A stretch of DNA of 64,000 bases from Diplonema papillatum (taxonomy: Eukaryota; Euglenozoa; Diplonemea; Diplonemida; Diplonemidae). The DNA lies in NCBI GenBank assembly GCA_030068145.1, contig JAPJBO010000015.1:1-64000 (forward strand). The letters are read 5' to 3'. The notes beneath the pieces were generated by a model. The model did not search any database. It worked only from the letters and a program-made list of their open reading frames with translations, and was not told the origin of the DNA. This document shows positions 48,965-59,515 of this stretch, piece by piece (the stretch's first letter is position 1; each line of letters opens with the position of its first letter). The translations under genes and the position numbers were made by a program.

Positions 48965-51928
48965 ATGCTGGTGTTTGATGTATTCGACAGTCTGAGCAGC
49001 CATTCTGCAAAGACGAAGAGTCGCCTCTTCAAGCAGCTCATCGATGCAGGGTGCAAGGAGGGCGACAGGGTCGAGGCGAAGGCGCAGAAGGGGGCTGAGT
49101 GTGGGAGCGTCGCTCTCTTTGTTGCCGGGCAGCTGGCTCGGGGACACAGTGTACAGAGCCTGCCTACTTTGAAGGAGCTTCAATCATGGCTGCAAAGGTT
49201 TCCTCCTGGCTGGCTTTCGAACGAGAGAAAACAGGAGCTACTACTGTCTCTCAACGACGAGTCGCCCCTCGCCCTGACGACAGTTGAGGTGACTGACTGC
49301 ACTGTCCACCTCGGCAGGCAGTATCCAACGCCCATCAAGATAATGGATGCACAGCGTGTTCCGAGACTGATGGCCTCTGCGTGTGAAAGCACAATTGTCA
49401 TTGTGTTTGCACCCCCTGTGGGAAGGCAAAAAATGGGACATTTCTTTGTCCTTCGCTTTCGTCCCCCACGTTCAGAGCCAAGACCGACAACCGGCGTTTT
49501 CCCGCTGTTTGCACCCAAACAAAAGGCAGCTGCGAGCGCAGAACCTGTGAAGCCGGCAGCACCTCCTGCAGACGAGTTTGCAGAGGTCTTTTTCTCGACG
49601 CCGGAAGGTATCGGCTGCATCGTTTGTCGTGACGCGCACGGCCTTGGCGTGCTGAGCTCTACTCCAAAAAACGAAGCGTTTTTAAAGGGGTCCGTGAATT
49701 CTCGGGGAGCACCGCTTCGAACAGCGAAGAGCAAGCACCTCGGACGGGAGTACCACAAAACAGCTCTAAGGCGCATTCGTACGGTCTGTGCTGTGGTCTC
49801 TGCTGCTGCCGTACTGGGTGTGGTGTTCAACTGCTGCCCCTCGTTTCCGACACTGAGTGTCGTGCACGAGGAAACGGATGAGGAGGAAGACGACGAGGAC
49901 GAAATTGCAGAGACTGGCGACAGTGGTGCGCTGAAGGTCGGTACCAACGAAGCTGTGAAGCAAGTCAAAATTGCAGAGGCCGATGTGCAGGACGCAACCC
50001 TCGAGTCGATGCACGTCAATTTCTACGTCAGCCTTCACAACAAACTCTCGATCTCCCAAAGCCTGAGGCAGCTTGACGCAGATGTAAGTCGGGGGATCGC
50101 CATGCATCCGCAGTACAGGAACGAAGAGCACATCAAACAAATGACCTACCTTTGGGCACGAATTCTTCGATTCCAGTTGCATGTGCGTCTGGCTCCAGTT
50201 TCTTTCTTCGTGATCAGCACTGACGGTGCTACGCTTTCCCTTACAAAAAAACAAGTGATCGAAGTACGTATTCGATTCTACGAGCTTTCGAAGTACACTG
50301 AGGTGTTCGTAGGGTTGGTTGCCATTCCGCGTGGCGATCGTGAGGACGGTGAATGCATCCATCGCCTGGTGTGCGCGGCTCTGCGCAAAGTTGGGGTTGC
50401 ACAGAACCAACTGCTCGGTATAGTGACTGACGGGGCAAGCGCCCTAACAGGAGCAAACAACGGGTTGTTTGGGAGACTTGTTGCTGATGCGCACAAAGGG
50501 GCCCGGCTGTTCAAGACGTGGGATTTTGCGCATTACCTCCAAACGTGCTTGAAGGTTATCACTGAAGCCAAGGTGTTCAAGTCCATTGCTGCGATGGTGG
50601 CAGCGATCGATTCGTTTTACGCAGCTTCATCACTGCTATGCCGGGACATAGAGGAGTTTGCTGCAGAAAACCCGTCGATAAGCGCTGCTGTCCCTGGTCA
50701 GCCTCGCACTGCTTCTGTTCTTCGCCCAAAGCAGGGGCACGTCATCCGGTGGCTTCCAAAGTGGAAAAATACCTTTTCTCGAGTGCAGCGTATGAACAAG
50801 CTGTGGATCGCACATTTGGAAAGTGATCGCCGTGCCTTCAAGACCTCAAAGGGTGGTGACAAACAGCAAAAACGGGCGTACAAGAGAAAACTCAGCCAGG
50901 CAAAGCGACCGACAAGGGGCGGCCCGTCTAAACTTGTGCACAAGTTCAAGCAACCGCTCGTACAGAAGCAGCTGCTGTACTTTGACCAGCTGTTTACCGC
51001 GATCTCGCCGGTGAGCCGCACAGCGCAGTCGACAAGCACTTCTGTCGTCCACATTGAAGCCGAGCTACGCTCTGCAACAGAGGTGCTCCTGCAAATCGAG
51101 GCACCATCGGGTTTGCAGTCTCTCCATAAGCTTGTGCAGGAAGCTTTTGACACCATGTTGCAGTTCAACGATGACCAACGGGCTATTCTGAAGATCTTGA
51201 AGTTTTTCTACTTCGATCTAAGCAACATGAGCACTGCCGAGATTGCTGCGTACGGCAACAATGAGCTTCAGGAACTGCAGGGGCCAATCCTTTCACGACT
51301 GGGTGCTGAAGGGATCGACCTCAAACAGGCCTGGTGCAGTGCCAAGGCCCTTGCGGCAGGGATGAGCAGTGGCTCCAGCTTGCGCTGCGTGACATGCAGT
51401 CTTCGCGAGACGGACATAGAGCACAACGTTTTTCTTGCTGATGTGCTTGAGGGAATAGCTCTACTTGGCAGTGTGTCGTGCTGTTCTATTGAATCTCACT
51501 TTGCAGCGGTACGGCAGCGGCTTGGACTGTCTCGCACAAAGCTTCGTATCACACTTCTTGAGGCTGAGCTGTTTGTGCATGAACTAGGACCAAGCCCCGC
51601 TACATGCCGCGAGTTTGTTCAGACTGGAGTGCGCTCTTTCTTTGGTGATCGAAAGAGGAGAGCCCCAGGAGGTGGCCGCAAGAGGCTAGGACCAAAGCCC
51701 ACTCGGTTACAGGTAATTGAAGAGGGCCTTCGAAGTCAGTGCCTCCTGCGCGAATACGAGGACGAAGAAGACAGCGAGGAAGATGAGGAGTGCGAGGAAG
51801 ATGAAGAAGATGAAGAGTGCGAAGAAGATGAAGAGGAGTCTGAAAACGAGGACCTTGAAGAAGATGAAGAAAGCGAGGAAACAGAAGACAGCCCAAAGAA
51901 TGTCAGAAAAAGAGCGCGCCGAAAATAG
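48965..51928 (+). CDS. hAT-like transposase (987 aa)
   Basis: One uninterrupted frame with the hAT-type RNase H-fold pattern: a first Asp at 420 in FFVISTDGATLSLTKK, a second Asp at 489 in LGIVTDGASALTGANNG, and a candidate catalytic Glu at 843 in SCCSIESHFAAVRQRLG, the region equivalent to the hAT C-terminal domain. The phrase TDGASALTG recalls the KIAA1586/ZBED-like branch. The first 330 residues are unassigned. The C-terminus is a long Glu/Asp run ending in the basic RKRARRK, a possible nuclear localisation signal. The frame looks intact. TIRs and target duplication could not be located. Confidence 0.8.
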   Translation: MLVFDVFDSLSSHSAKTKSRLFKQLIDAGCKEGDRVEAKAQKGAECGSVALFVAGQLARGHSVQSLPTLKELQSWLQRFPPGWLSNERKQELLLSLNDESPLALTTVEVTDCTVHLGRQYPTPIKIMDAQRVPRLMASACESTIVIVFAPPVGRQKMGHFFVLRFRPPRSEPRPTTGVFPLFAPKQKAAASAEPVKPAAPPADEFAEVFFSTPEGIGCIVCRDAHGLGVLSSTPKNEAFLKGSVNSRGAPLRTAKSKHLGREYHKTALRRIRTVCAVVSAAAVLGVVFNCCPSFPTLSVVHEETDEEEDDEDEIAETGDSGALKVGTNEAVKQVKIAEADVQDATLESMHVNFYVSLHNKLSISQSLRQLDADVSRGIAMHPQYRNEEHIKQMTYLWARILRFQLHVRLAPVSFFVISTDGATLSLTKKQVIEVRIRFYELSKYTEVFVGLVAIPRGDREDGECIHRLVCAALRKVGVAQNQLLGIVTDGASALTGANNGLFGRLVADAHKGARLFKTWDFAHYLQTCLKVITEAKVFKSIAAMVAAIDSFYAASSLLCRDIEEFAAENPSISAAVPGQPRTASVLRPKQGHVIRWLPKWKNTFSRVQRMNKLWIAHLESDRRAFKTSKGGDKQQKRAYKRKLSQAKRPTRGGPSKLVHKFKQPLVQKQLLYFDQLFTAISPVSRTAQSTSTSVVHIEAELRSATEVLLQIEAPSGLQSLHKLVQEAFDTMLQFNDDQRAILKILKFFYFDLSNMSTAEIAAYGNNELQELQGPILSRLGAEGIDLKQAWCSAKALAAGMSSGSSLRCVTCSLRETDIEHNVFLADVLEGIALLGSVSCCSIESHFAAVRQRLGLSRTKLRITLLEAELFVHELGPSPATCREFVQTGVRSFFGDRKRRAPGGGRKRLGPKPTRLQVIEEGLRSQCLLREYEDEEDSEEDEECEEDEEDEECEEDEEESENEDLEEDEESEETEDSPKNVRKRARRK

Positions 51929-52285
51929 GATCCTCATCGTTCTTCAGGGTCATCTCGTTTTTTTCTTGAGGCTGACACCGAGCTCTTACCAGTGTTTTTT
52001 TGAGTACCAGCCCTCGGGGTTCGCTACGAGCAGCACCATTTCCGTGCCCCTTCGCCCTTTGTACAGTCCCGAGGTTTTGAAAGCACCTCCTCCATCCGGC
52101 TCTTTGAGAGTTCAACCATCTTCGGCACGTGTTGCTGATTCTTTGGTGCCGTCGCTTGTGCTTTATTGCCAACTTCAGCCCCTCCCCCCCCCGTCTCTTT
52201 CGCCCCTCCCTTTCGTATCGAGTCCGATCAGAACTCCGAGTACTTTGCTGGCTGCGTTTTTGCAGTACTCATTTTGTTTTGTATG

Positions 52286-52590
52286 TCTTTCGTGAGTCTT
52301 GAGCATTCTTTTTGGTCCAGTTTGGGCCTCAGCCGCAGTCCACCAGCATGCTGCACCTCAGGCGCGCTGGCCTCAAGCCCAGTCCACTTCAGCCACAGTC
52401 CACCCAGCGTGCTGGGCTTCGGCATTCCACCTAGTGTCATCTTTCGTGAGTCTTGAGCATTCTTTTTGGTCTCAGCGTTCTTCTTGTTTTAGCGTTTGGG
52501 CCTCAGGCGCGCTGGCCTCAAGCCCAGTCCACTTCAGCCACAGTCCACCCAGCGTGCTGGGCTTCGGCAGTCCACCTCAGCAATAGCCCA
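52286..52590. repeat. Imperfect ~150-bp tandem duplication
   Basis: Both halves contain cgtgagtcttgagcattc and then ctcaagcccagtccacttc...gtgctgggcttcggc. A shorter cagtccacc / tgggcctca repeat continues to about 52745. Confidence 0.8.
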
Positions 52591-52768
52591 CCCAGTATGC
52601 CGGGCCTCAGGCACAGTCCACCCGACGTACTGGGCCTCACGCACGCCGGGCCCCGGCGCAGTCCACGCGCAGTCCACTCGGCGCGCTGGGCCGCAGCAAC
52701 GCACCCACCATGCTGGGCCTCAGGAGCAGCCCACCTCAGCCACAGTCGGATAAAAATAAGCTGTCACT

Positions 52769-52904
52769 CTCTAAGGTGGTCACCACGGTGGGTGGTCAGA
52801 AAAAAAAAACTTTTTTTTTTGGCCCAAATACCCCAAAAACCACACTTTGAAAATTTTTTGTGGGCCCACTTTTGCCAGGGAATTTTGACCATTTCACCTT
52901 AGAG
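52769..52904. mobile_element. 136-bp MITE
   Basis: The ends ctctaaggtggtca and tgaccatttcaccttagag form an inverted repeat with a 5-bp gap. The core is A/T-rich with ggcccaaa. A related sequence in inverse orientation lies at 45383-45540. Confidence 0.7.
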
Positions 52905-53388
52905 AATTCGACCACCCAGCCTCCAAGGCAACTGCACTGACCCTCTTTGATCTGCTAAAGGGGGGAAAGGTGGAAAATGCAGATCAAACGGGAGTAGAAT
53001 GTGCACACTCGCTTATCCGACTCTTGACTTACTATGCCGTGTTCTGAAAGCTGTCGAGGGGCCCCTCCATAGGTTCTCGCATGATTCGTTCGCCTATGTA
53101 ACACTATCCGTTTGTAGTACGCTTCGCAATTGTGTTCTTGCACTCTAGCCGAATGGCGGGTGGCGGATTTCCGCGCTCGGGCGCAAGACACAATTATGCT
53201 GCTTTTGCAGTGCAAGCCGAACCCGGTTCGCGACTTCGGTTGCGGTAAAGTGTTACAAAGTCTTCGGCTTTCAGATCCGGATACGCGTATGCAACAGATA
53301 GTTAGAGGTCACTTGAAGGATACCCGTGTGCAGCGTTCGAAAGAGTTTGCGTATCTGGCGTCTTTTTTTTTTTTCGGGGGGGTGCCCT

Positions 53389-54375
53389 CAGGGATTTATA
53401 AGGGGATTTCGGCCTAGAGCAATAGTCCATGTAGATGGACGGGTACCCGTCTTTTGCACCGGGGTGCCGAGCACGTGTTTGTCGACCCCCCAGACCCCCC
53501 CCCCCCCAGTGGTGGTCCAGCCTGTCCAGCCACCCCAGCCAGCCCTGCAAAGTCGTTGAGGGCCCGAAAATTAGTGCCACCACTGTCCTCCACTGTGGAT
53601 CACTATGCACCACCATGCGCTATCGTGTCACTGTGCACACCGCACTAGCGTGGATCACTGTGCATCACCGTGCATCACTGCGCACCGTGTATAGATTCCG
53701 AGCCAGATGTTCCAGAGGGTGGAGGGTGCAGCAGAGAGGTGGGAGAACCAGCAGTTGTCCGGCAAAGGGCGCGTGAGGGGGAAAACACAGCAGTTGGATT
53801 ACAAGGAAGAGTTGGAGAATAAGGGCATGGGGCGTCGTGCCAACTGCTCTCTCTTTGCGAGGACCGCCGACACGGCATCGAAGTACACCGAAGCCTTTGC
53901 GAACTTCAATAATGTTCGGCGTACGTTCGTGTACCGCAACGGGTCCTCGGCTTCGGGCTCGGGCTCTGAGTCCTCGCTTTCTGACGCATCGTCTTTGTCA
54001 TTTTTCCTGACTGTCGGATCCAGCATGAGATACTCTCTCATCAGCTGGTCAAGAAATTCTGGCGTCACGGAAGGGGGATTGTACGCCAAGAACAAACATT
54101 GGCGCACAGTTGAGTTCGACAACCTGTTGCGGATGGAAGTTCGGCTGTGTCTCGCCGGGTTGGGCCGCTTGCTCGCCTCCATGACCCCCCCCCCTATGAC
54201 CCCCCTGGGACCCCCTATGGACCCCCCCATGACCCCCCTATGGACCCCCTATGGGCCCCCCCATGACCCCCTATGACTGCTGTGGTAGCCTACCCACACC
54301 CGCCAGCCCGTGGGTATTTTTTTTTTTGAGGATGGACGGGTGACCCGCCCATCTAGACCGGCGTATAAATCCCTG
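53389..54375. mobile_element. 987-bp non-autonomous hAT element with 8-bp TSD
   Basis: The ends cagggatttata (53389-53400) and tataaatccctg (54364-54375) are perfect 12-bp inverted repeats of the CAGGG hAT type. The eight bases ggtgccct occur directly outside both ends (53381-53388 and 54376-54383), an exact hAT-sized target duplication. Inside, tagatggacgggtacccgtc near the left is matched imperfectly by an inverted partner near the right. The interior holds a fragmentary minus-strand frame (54230-53799) with no recognisable domain and tandem atgacccccc repeats near 54180-54270. Confidence 0.9.
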
Positions 54376-54949
54376 GGTGCCCTTTTGACCCTATGTACTT
54401 TAATATTTTTTGAGAAGAGAATTTACGACAGCCTCGAGGATATTCGTCATTTCCTGCGTTCGTCCAGTGTAATTGTCGTCCAAGTTACTGACCGTGGGAA
54501 GGGGTTCCAAGTACATGCTGTTAAGTCTGTCTAAGTGCGCGATGCAGTTTACCGATAGCCACCGCGTGCCTTCTGTGCCAGGGGTCGGATACGTTTACTC
54601 GCTGACCGGTGCTAACGTTGTAGAAGGCCCACCTATCAGCCTGAGTTCAGCTCCACAGGGTTCGTTTCGTTAAGGCAACTCATGATCACTTCGGTATGAG
54701 GGATTAGTCCTGTTAGAAACTACTTGTGGGCGCCTGCTCCGTTGCGTGGTCTTCTCTCCGTACAGTGTTCCACATCTGGAAGGTCCTTGCGTTCAGTTCG
54801 CGCTTCCTGTGGGCACAAAGACAGTCGATGACTTCAGGAAGGAATCAGCCATTCTTGCGTGATGTAATGTGGAGTGCAGATTCCGTTTGTTGCCACCTTG
54901 GGTTGTCAGCCCAGTCCTCCCCAGTTCTGGGTTCGGTCCGGGTCCCGTG

Positions 54950-55275
54950 AAATTAGGTGAAATTTGTTCCGAAACTGAAAGTTTGTTCCGGGAAGCGAAA
55001 ATTTGTTCCGGGAAGTGAAAATTGGTTCCGGGGTGAGTTTTTTTTCTGGGATGCTCACTGATCGTGTCAGCCATTCTTAGCCCAGAAATGAAAAAAAATC
55101 ACCCAGGAACAAATTAGTCAGAAAAAAAACCCACCCCGGAACAAATCTTCACTTCCCGGAACAAATTTTCACTTCCCGGAACAAATTTTCACCTCCCGGA
55201 ACAAATTTTCACCTCCCGGAATAAAAAAGTCGGAAAAAAAGTCGGAAAAAAAGCCACCCCGGAATAAATTAGCCC
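54950..55275. repeat. Foldback array of gttccgggaagtgaaaa units
   Basis: The left arm (54955-55045) has several tttgttccgggaagtgaaaa-like units; the right arm (55115-55270) has the inverted form ttttcacttcccggaaca in more copies. The centre is unique. It ends about 27 bp before the next transposon. Confidence 0.8.
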
Positions 55276-55350
55276 CACGCCCCCCCCCGGTCAGCCTCTA
55301 TATACACGGTGAACTCCAGCCTCTGAGATGGAGTTAAATCGGGAGGTCCG

Positions 55351-55412
55351 AAAAGGGCATGTGCCACACCCGCAAAGGGCATGTGCCACACCCAAAAAGC
55401 GGGTGTGAAAGT
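55351..55412. repeat. Left subterminal repeats of the transposon
   Basis: Two copies of aaagggcatgtgccacaccc, then an inverted half aaaaagcgggtgtg. They are probably transposase binding sites, as in CACTA-type elements; that role is inferred. Confidence 0.8.
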
Positions 55413-55551
55413 TGGATTTTCGTGTGTAAATAACTGTGTTCTCATCAGTATTCTGGACTGACTTTGCCTTTCCCCCCAATTTCTCAGATACCTGTTCGTT
55501 GATACCTCAAGAAAACATCATCCAGCGACTCACACACTCTTAAACACAACG

Positions 55552-56532
55552 ATGCCACTGTCCTCAAGTATGCCACGAACACCTGAAGACAACAAGCGGA
55601 GGCGCACGATCGAGGGCAGCGACAATGGCAGCGACTGCGAAGCCAACAACACGGCGACCTCCGACGTTGTCTCCAACTTTATTGAGGCATACCTCGTAAA
55701 GAAGGTCGGAGCAGCGATAAGGTTGAGCAGCCTGCGTCAGCTCGTTTCCGAGGTGACAGGAGTAAGACTCCACAAAAAGTCGCCGTTGTTGATGCAGGTC
55801 ATCACCGACTTCATAAAGCCGCCGAAATTCACAGCGGGGGAGGTTACAGCAATGACGAAGGCGAGAACCCTTCCGGATCAATACCGCATTGAAAGCAAAG
55901 TGCGCAACGTCCAAGATGTGAAGGTTGTTGGTGTCACGCTCAGAAGCAAGCCGATCACGGCGTGGAGACAGCAGACACATGCTAAGCACGCGCTGTACAA
56001 CAAAGTGGTTCAAGCCACTAAGCCCACGTTCCGCGGAGCGGATCTCCTGGCCGTTCTGTCGTCCATTACGCAGGCCCAGAACACGGATGCGGACGAGCCG
56101 TCGAAGCCCATACGCATCGCCTTCCCAATTACGACGCCGGGTGCAAAAGAGCAAGGGTTCCATGTGACCCTCGTCGAAGGCCTGTTTACACAGGTTAATT
56201 ACAAGGTGGTGGGCACAACAGTCACTCTCGAGTGCGTACGTGTTGTCCCCGCGGGCAGCAGTGTGCCATCGGGTCTGTACCCAACCACCTACGTCCTCGA
56301 CGAGCCCGCTGACGACCAGAAGCCAGTGCTCTGCAGACAGCTCCACCTTGGCTTGTGGCAAGTGAAGGTCCCCATTGCGCAGGGTGCAGCACTTGCTGGC
56401 GAGGGAGTGGCGGCCGTGGACCTGGACGAGCAGTACCGCCAGATCATGGGGCTGGGTCTGACGGGCGACAATGATCCCCAGGAGGAAGAACAGCAGGCAC
56501 TGCTGATTGAAGAGGACATTGAGGACATGTAG
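55552..56532 (+). CDS. First protein of the TIR transposon, unknown (326 aa)
   Basis: A single frame between the left subterminal repeats and the second gene. It starts with a basic stretch (EDNKRRRTIEGSDNG, a possible nuclear signal), then a helical segment with NFIEAYLVKKVGAAIR and a region with LRSKPITAWRQQTHAKH, and ends acidic (EEEQQALLIEEDIEDM). No known domain is recognised. By position it may be an accessory DNA-binding protein for the subterminal repeats, like TnpA of En/Spm; this is inference. An earlier ATG is not available in frame after the TIR. Confidence 0.7.
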   Translation: MPLSSSMPRTPEDNKRRRTIEGSDNGSDCEANNTATSDVVSNFIEAYLVKKVGAAIRLSSLRQLVSEVTGVRLHKKSPLLMQVITDFIKPPKFTAGEVTAMTKARTLPDQYRIESKVRNVQDVKVVGVTLRSKPITAWRQQTHAKHALYNKVVQATKPTFRGADLLAVLSSITQAQNTDADEPSKPIRIAFPITTPGAKEQGFHVTLVEGLFTQVNYKVVGTTVTLECVRVVPAGSSVPSGLYPTTYVLDEPADDQKPVLCRQLHLGLWQVKVPIAQGAALAGEGVAAVDLDEQYRQIMGLGLTGDNDPQEEEQQALLIEEDIEDM

Positions 56533-56954
56533 GGTCCTGTGTCCTCAGCATCCTCCAGGCCGCAGTTCGTATTGAGAACTCTTCTGTTCGCCAGTTCTGC
56601 GTCCCACCGCCTCATCGTACCAGTCACCCGTAAACTTCCGCTCGTGAGGGCCTCCTGCGGCGGTGTTCCCGCACGGGCGGCAGCATCACTTTGACCTTTC
56701 TTTTTCTGTTTTCTTCTGCGAGCTTCCCTTCACTGCCGCGCTGATCAGGTCATCATGTCCGTGGAGGTCCGCAGATAACGGCGGCAGCATCACTCTGGCC
56801 TCTATTTTTCCGTTTTCTGCTGCGAGCTTCCTTTTAGTCTGGCGCTGATCAAGTGCTTCCGCAATATTCATCTGGTCACACCATGTCCGTGGATAAGGGG
56901 CCCAGAGACGATATCGAAGGACTCATTCATCACAGGAAGACAAATAATTAAACC

Positions 56955-58901
56955 ATGCAATCCGCAAACGCTGCTGTGTTAGAAGTGGGCAAAACTCTCA
57001 TCGAAGAGCGTTATGCAACACGGACCTCCCAGAGAAAGCTAGACCTTGTCAATAAGTCGCACAAGCGGCGTACTAGCATGAGTATCGGGGTGTCCGTGAA
57101 GCGCTGCAGAAAAGTGGAGAAGGAGTCGCGCTCTCGAGTAAAGGAGAGACTGCAACGGGGCTTAGCAGGTGCGTTCAAGGTCTTGGAAGAGGAGGGGTGG
57201 CGTGAATCCGCAAGATTGTCTTCCGTACCGCTTGTTGGCGTACTGTATACCGACGGGTACACAGCAAGAAACTCGCTGAGATCGCGCAACGCGCGCACAC
57301 GTCTGTCGATGTCCCTGGTATACCCAGAAACCGGCGGTTTTGTCCCGTCCGTAACTGTCGTCGACCGGAAGAAAGCGCAATTTAAGCATTTCGAGAACCG
57401 GTTTCTCAACCATGCAATTTTGCGCCTTCACAATGCAAAGATCGTTCGCGGCCACGGTGTGACTCGGGTTCGGATCGAAAAGATCACCGGAGATCACTTT
57501 GACCGATGGCAGAGGCTTGACGGGTGTGGTGGAAGAGGCCACCGCTGCGCAGTATGCACCGTTCCAACAAGCGAATGGAGCATGTACATACATCGCTTTC
57601 CTCACCTCAGCCTTGCCCAAATGGCTGCAGCTGGCTACACATCGCTGCTGAGCGCAGTGGCACCATCAGCACACTACGTTTCTCCAGCCCTGCACGACAT
57701 AAAGGGTATGGGGTTGGCGTTGTTCAAGGAGCTGGATGCTGAGAGTACGTCGGCACTTCGAGACCTGTGCAGCACTTTGAACATCGATGTCAGCCAGAAT
57801 GCTACCGGAGCGCACGTGAGGAAGGTAGTCTCCATGATGGCGCAACGAGAGCTATCACCAACATTTCGCTGGCTATTCATCAGCCTAAGCGACCTTGCCG
57901 AATTCCGGTATTCGGACGTACCCTGGCGTTACTGGGGTCAAAAAGAAACTGCCGCCCGCATCCCCTTTTTGCGTGCCCGTTTATCTGCGCACATCTTCCT
58001 CCACCTCATGGAAAGCGTGCGAAAGGGCTCAACAACGAATGCGTATTGCCACAGCCTCAGCCATTGGTGGGATCGCATGGATGCCCTTCCATTGCAGTGT
58101 TCGGATGAAGCTGAGGAGGCAGAAAACGGAGAGCGGAAAGCTGACGTGCCCATGATCAGCAGCCCAAAAACCTGCGAGGTAGATCTGGCATGCGCGGAGG
58201 AAAAACGGAGAGCCCGCCGACTTCCGTGGAAGGTTGCGGATCTGTCCCAGACAGGCTTTCGCGGAAAACAAACAGTTTTGATTTGCGATTGCCTGCACCG
58301 CAATGCGCGTAGCAATCTAGCCCTTATCGTTCTTTGTGAGCAGCTTGCCGCAATGAAAACCAACTTCGTCTTTCGTGGGGGGCCCTATACGGCGTTCCGG
58401 TTTGCGGGTGGAACTGGAACGATTCGTGTGTGCAACTGCGAGGCGCCGACAGCCCCCCCACAACTGCCGCTGTTTGTGCCAGACAAGAACCTCACCAAGA
58501 ACCTCGTGCAGAGAGCTCAGAAGGAATTGGAGGAAGCGGGTGATAGCGATGCAGCAGAGGAGTGTGAGGAGAAAGCAGACGACGAAGAAGACGAAGACGA
58601 AGAAGAAGACGAAGAGGAAGAGGAAGAGGAAGAAGAAACGGAAACATATTTGCCGTGCGACTTTTGTGGCAAAAAAGCTGTGGAATCCTCGATGGCTGCC
58701 CATATCGACGCAGCACATCGCGACCGCTTTCAATGCCACTGCATGGCTGAATGCCCTGCATGTCGTGTAAAAGTAAAGGCAGCTGGAATGAGTCAGCATG
58801 TACAAAAAAAGCATCCTGCTCTCTTCGATGAGCCTCTTCGATGCAAGCTGTGCTGGAGAAAGCTTGGATCAAAGGGTGCGTGGACACGGCACATACTGTA
58901 G
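56955..58901 (+). CDS. Putative transposase with C-terminal zinc fingers (648 aa)
   Basis: The N-terminus is basic (SHKRRTSMSIGVSVKRCRK). The middle has features of a transposase core: VGVLYTDGYTARNSLRSRN, a Cys-x2-Cys site in CGGRGHRCAVCTVPTSEW, and LHDIKGMGLALFKELD. A long Glu/Asp run follows near residue 545-565. The C-terminus has two C2H2-type fingers, CDFCGKKAVESSMAAHIDAAH and CPACRVKVKAAGMSQHVQKKH-like spacing (C-x2-C-x12-H-x4-H), and a third that ends at its first His just before the stop. Asp/Glu catalytic residues cannot be fixed by eye. Its place inside perfect TIRs makes a transposase role likely. Confidence 0.75.
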   Translation: MQSANAAVLEVGKTLIEERYATRTSQRKLDLVNKSHKRRTSMSIGVSVKRCRKVEKESRSRVKERLQRGLAGAFKVLEEEGWRESARLSSVPLVGVLYTDGYTARNSLRSRNARTRLSMSLVYPETGGFVPSVTVVDRKKAQFKHFENRFLNHAILRLHNAKIVRGHGVTRVRIEKITGDHFDRWQRLDGCGGRGHRCAVCTVPTSEWSMYIHRFPHLSLAQMAAAGYTSLLSAVAPSAHYVSPALHDIKGMGLALFKELDAESTSALRDLCSTLNIDVSQNATGAHVRKVVSMMAQRELSPTFRWLFISLSDLAEFRYSDVPWRYWGQKETAARIPFLRARLSAHIFLHLMESVRKGSTTNAYCHSLSHWWDRMDALPLQCSDEAEEAENGERKADVPMISSPKTCEVDLACAEEKRRARRLPWKVADLSQTGFRGKQTVLICDCLHRNARSNLALIVLCEQLAAMKTNFVFRGGPYTAFRFAGGTGTIRVCNCEAPTAPPQLPLFVPDKNLTKNLVQRAQKELEEAGDSDAAEECEEKADDEEDEDEEEDEEEEEEEEETETYLPCDFCGKKAVESSMAAHIDAAHRDRFQCHCMAECPACRVKVKAAGMSQHVQKKHPALFDEPLRCKLCWRKLGSKGAWTRHIL

Positions 58902-59429
58902 GGGATTTCTTGTGGCGGCGGTCTGGATTTTGCGTCAGCAGGTGGACAACAACAAGGCGAAAAAGAACTCGAGAACAACCGGCGATAAAACAAACATAGC
59001 ATAACTTTGTGGGAACTTACAAAGGAAGGAAGGACAGATCAAGTCTTCGATCAGAGCAAGTTATGTCATGTGCTGGCGGATGAGTCTGCAGTTTGGGGGT
59101 CCACACAACGGTGGATAACGGTGGAACCCCACGATCTGTCAAGTTCCGATTCACTGCTGTTGCACTACATAGAGTCTAACAATCAAGAAAAGGTAGACAC
59201 AGCAAAAAACCCCAATACAAAACCATGGCCCCAGTAACAAGCGAAACTGGCCCAACCCCATGAGAGAAGGGCACTGGGAGTCGTATTCTGAGGTAATTCA
59301 ATCAACAAACATAATCCAGAGGGGGTTGAGGTTCAAAAGGAACATGTTGCATTCCAAAAGAAACAAGGCCGGTCCAGAATACCGATGAGAACCAAGGTAT
59401 TTCCACCGAAATCCCCTGTTTCCACACCC

Positions 59430-59515
59430 GCTTTGCGGGTGTCACATGCCCTTTGCGGGTGTGGCACATGCCCTTTGCGGGTGTGGCACATGCCCTTTGC
59501 GGGTGTGACCACACC
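59430..59515. repeat. Right subterminal repeats of the transposon
   Basis: Three inverted copies of the 22-bp motif (cacatgccctttgcgggtg spacing 22-23 bp), closed on the inner side by cacacccgctttgcgggtg, mirroring the left end. Confidence 0.85.

Noticed and set aside
55305..55311. RAG recombination-signal heptamer at the TIR (cacggtg versus cacagtg)
   Set aside because: One mismatch in seven bases, no nonamer with a 12/23 spacer and no 5-bp duplication; kept only as a note for family search.
56955..58901. Naming the transposase as RAG1/Transib-like
   Set aside because: A single CxxC and HDIKG phrase are not enough; catalytic residues cannot be aligned by eye.
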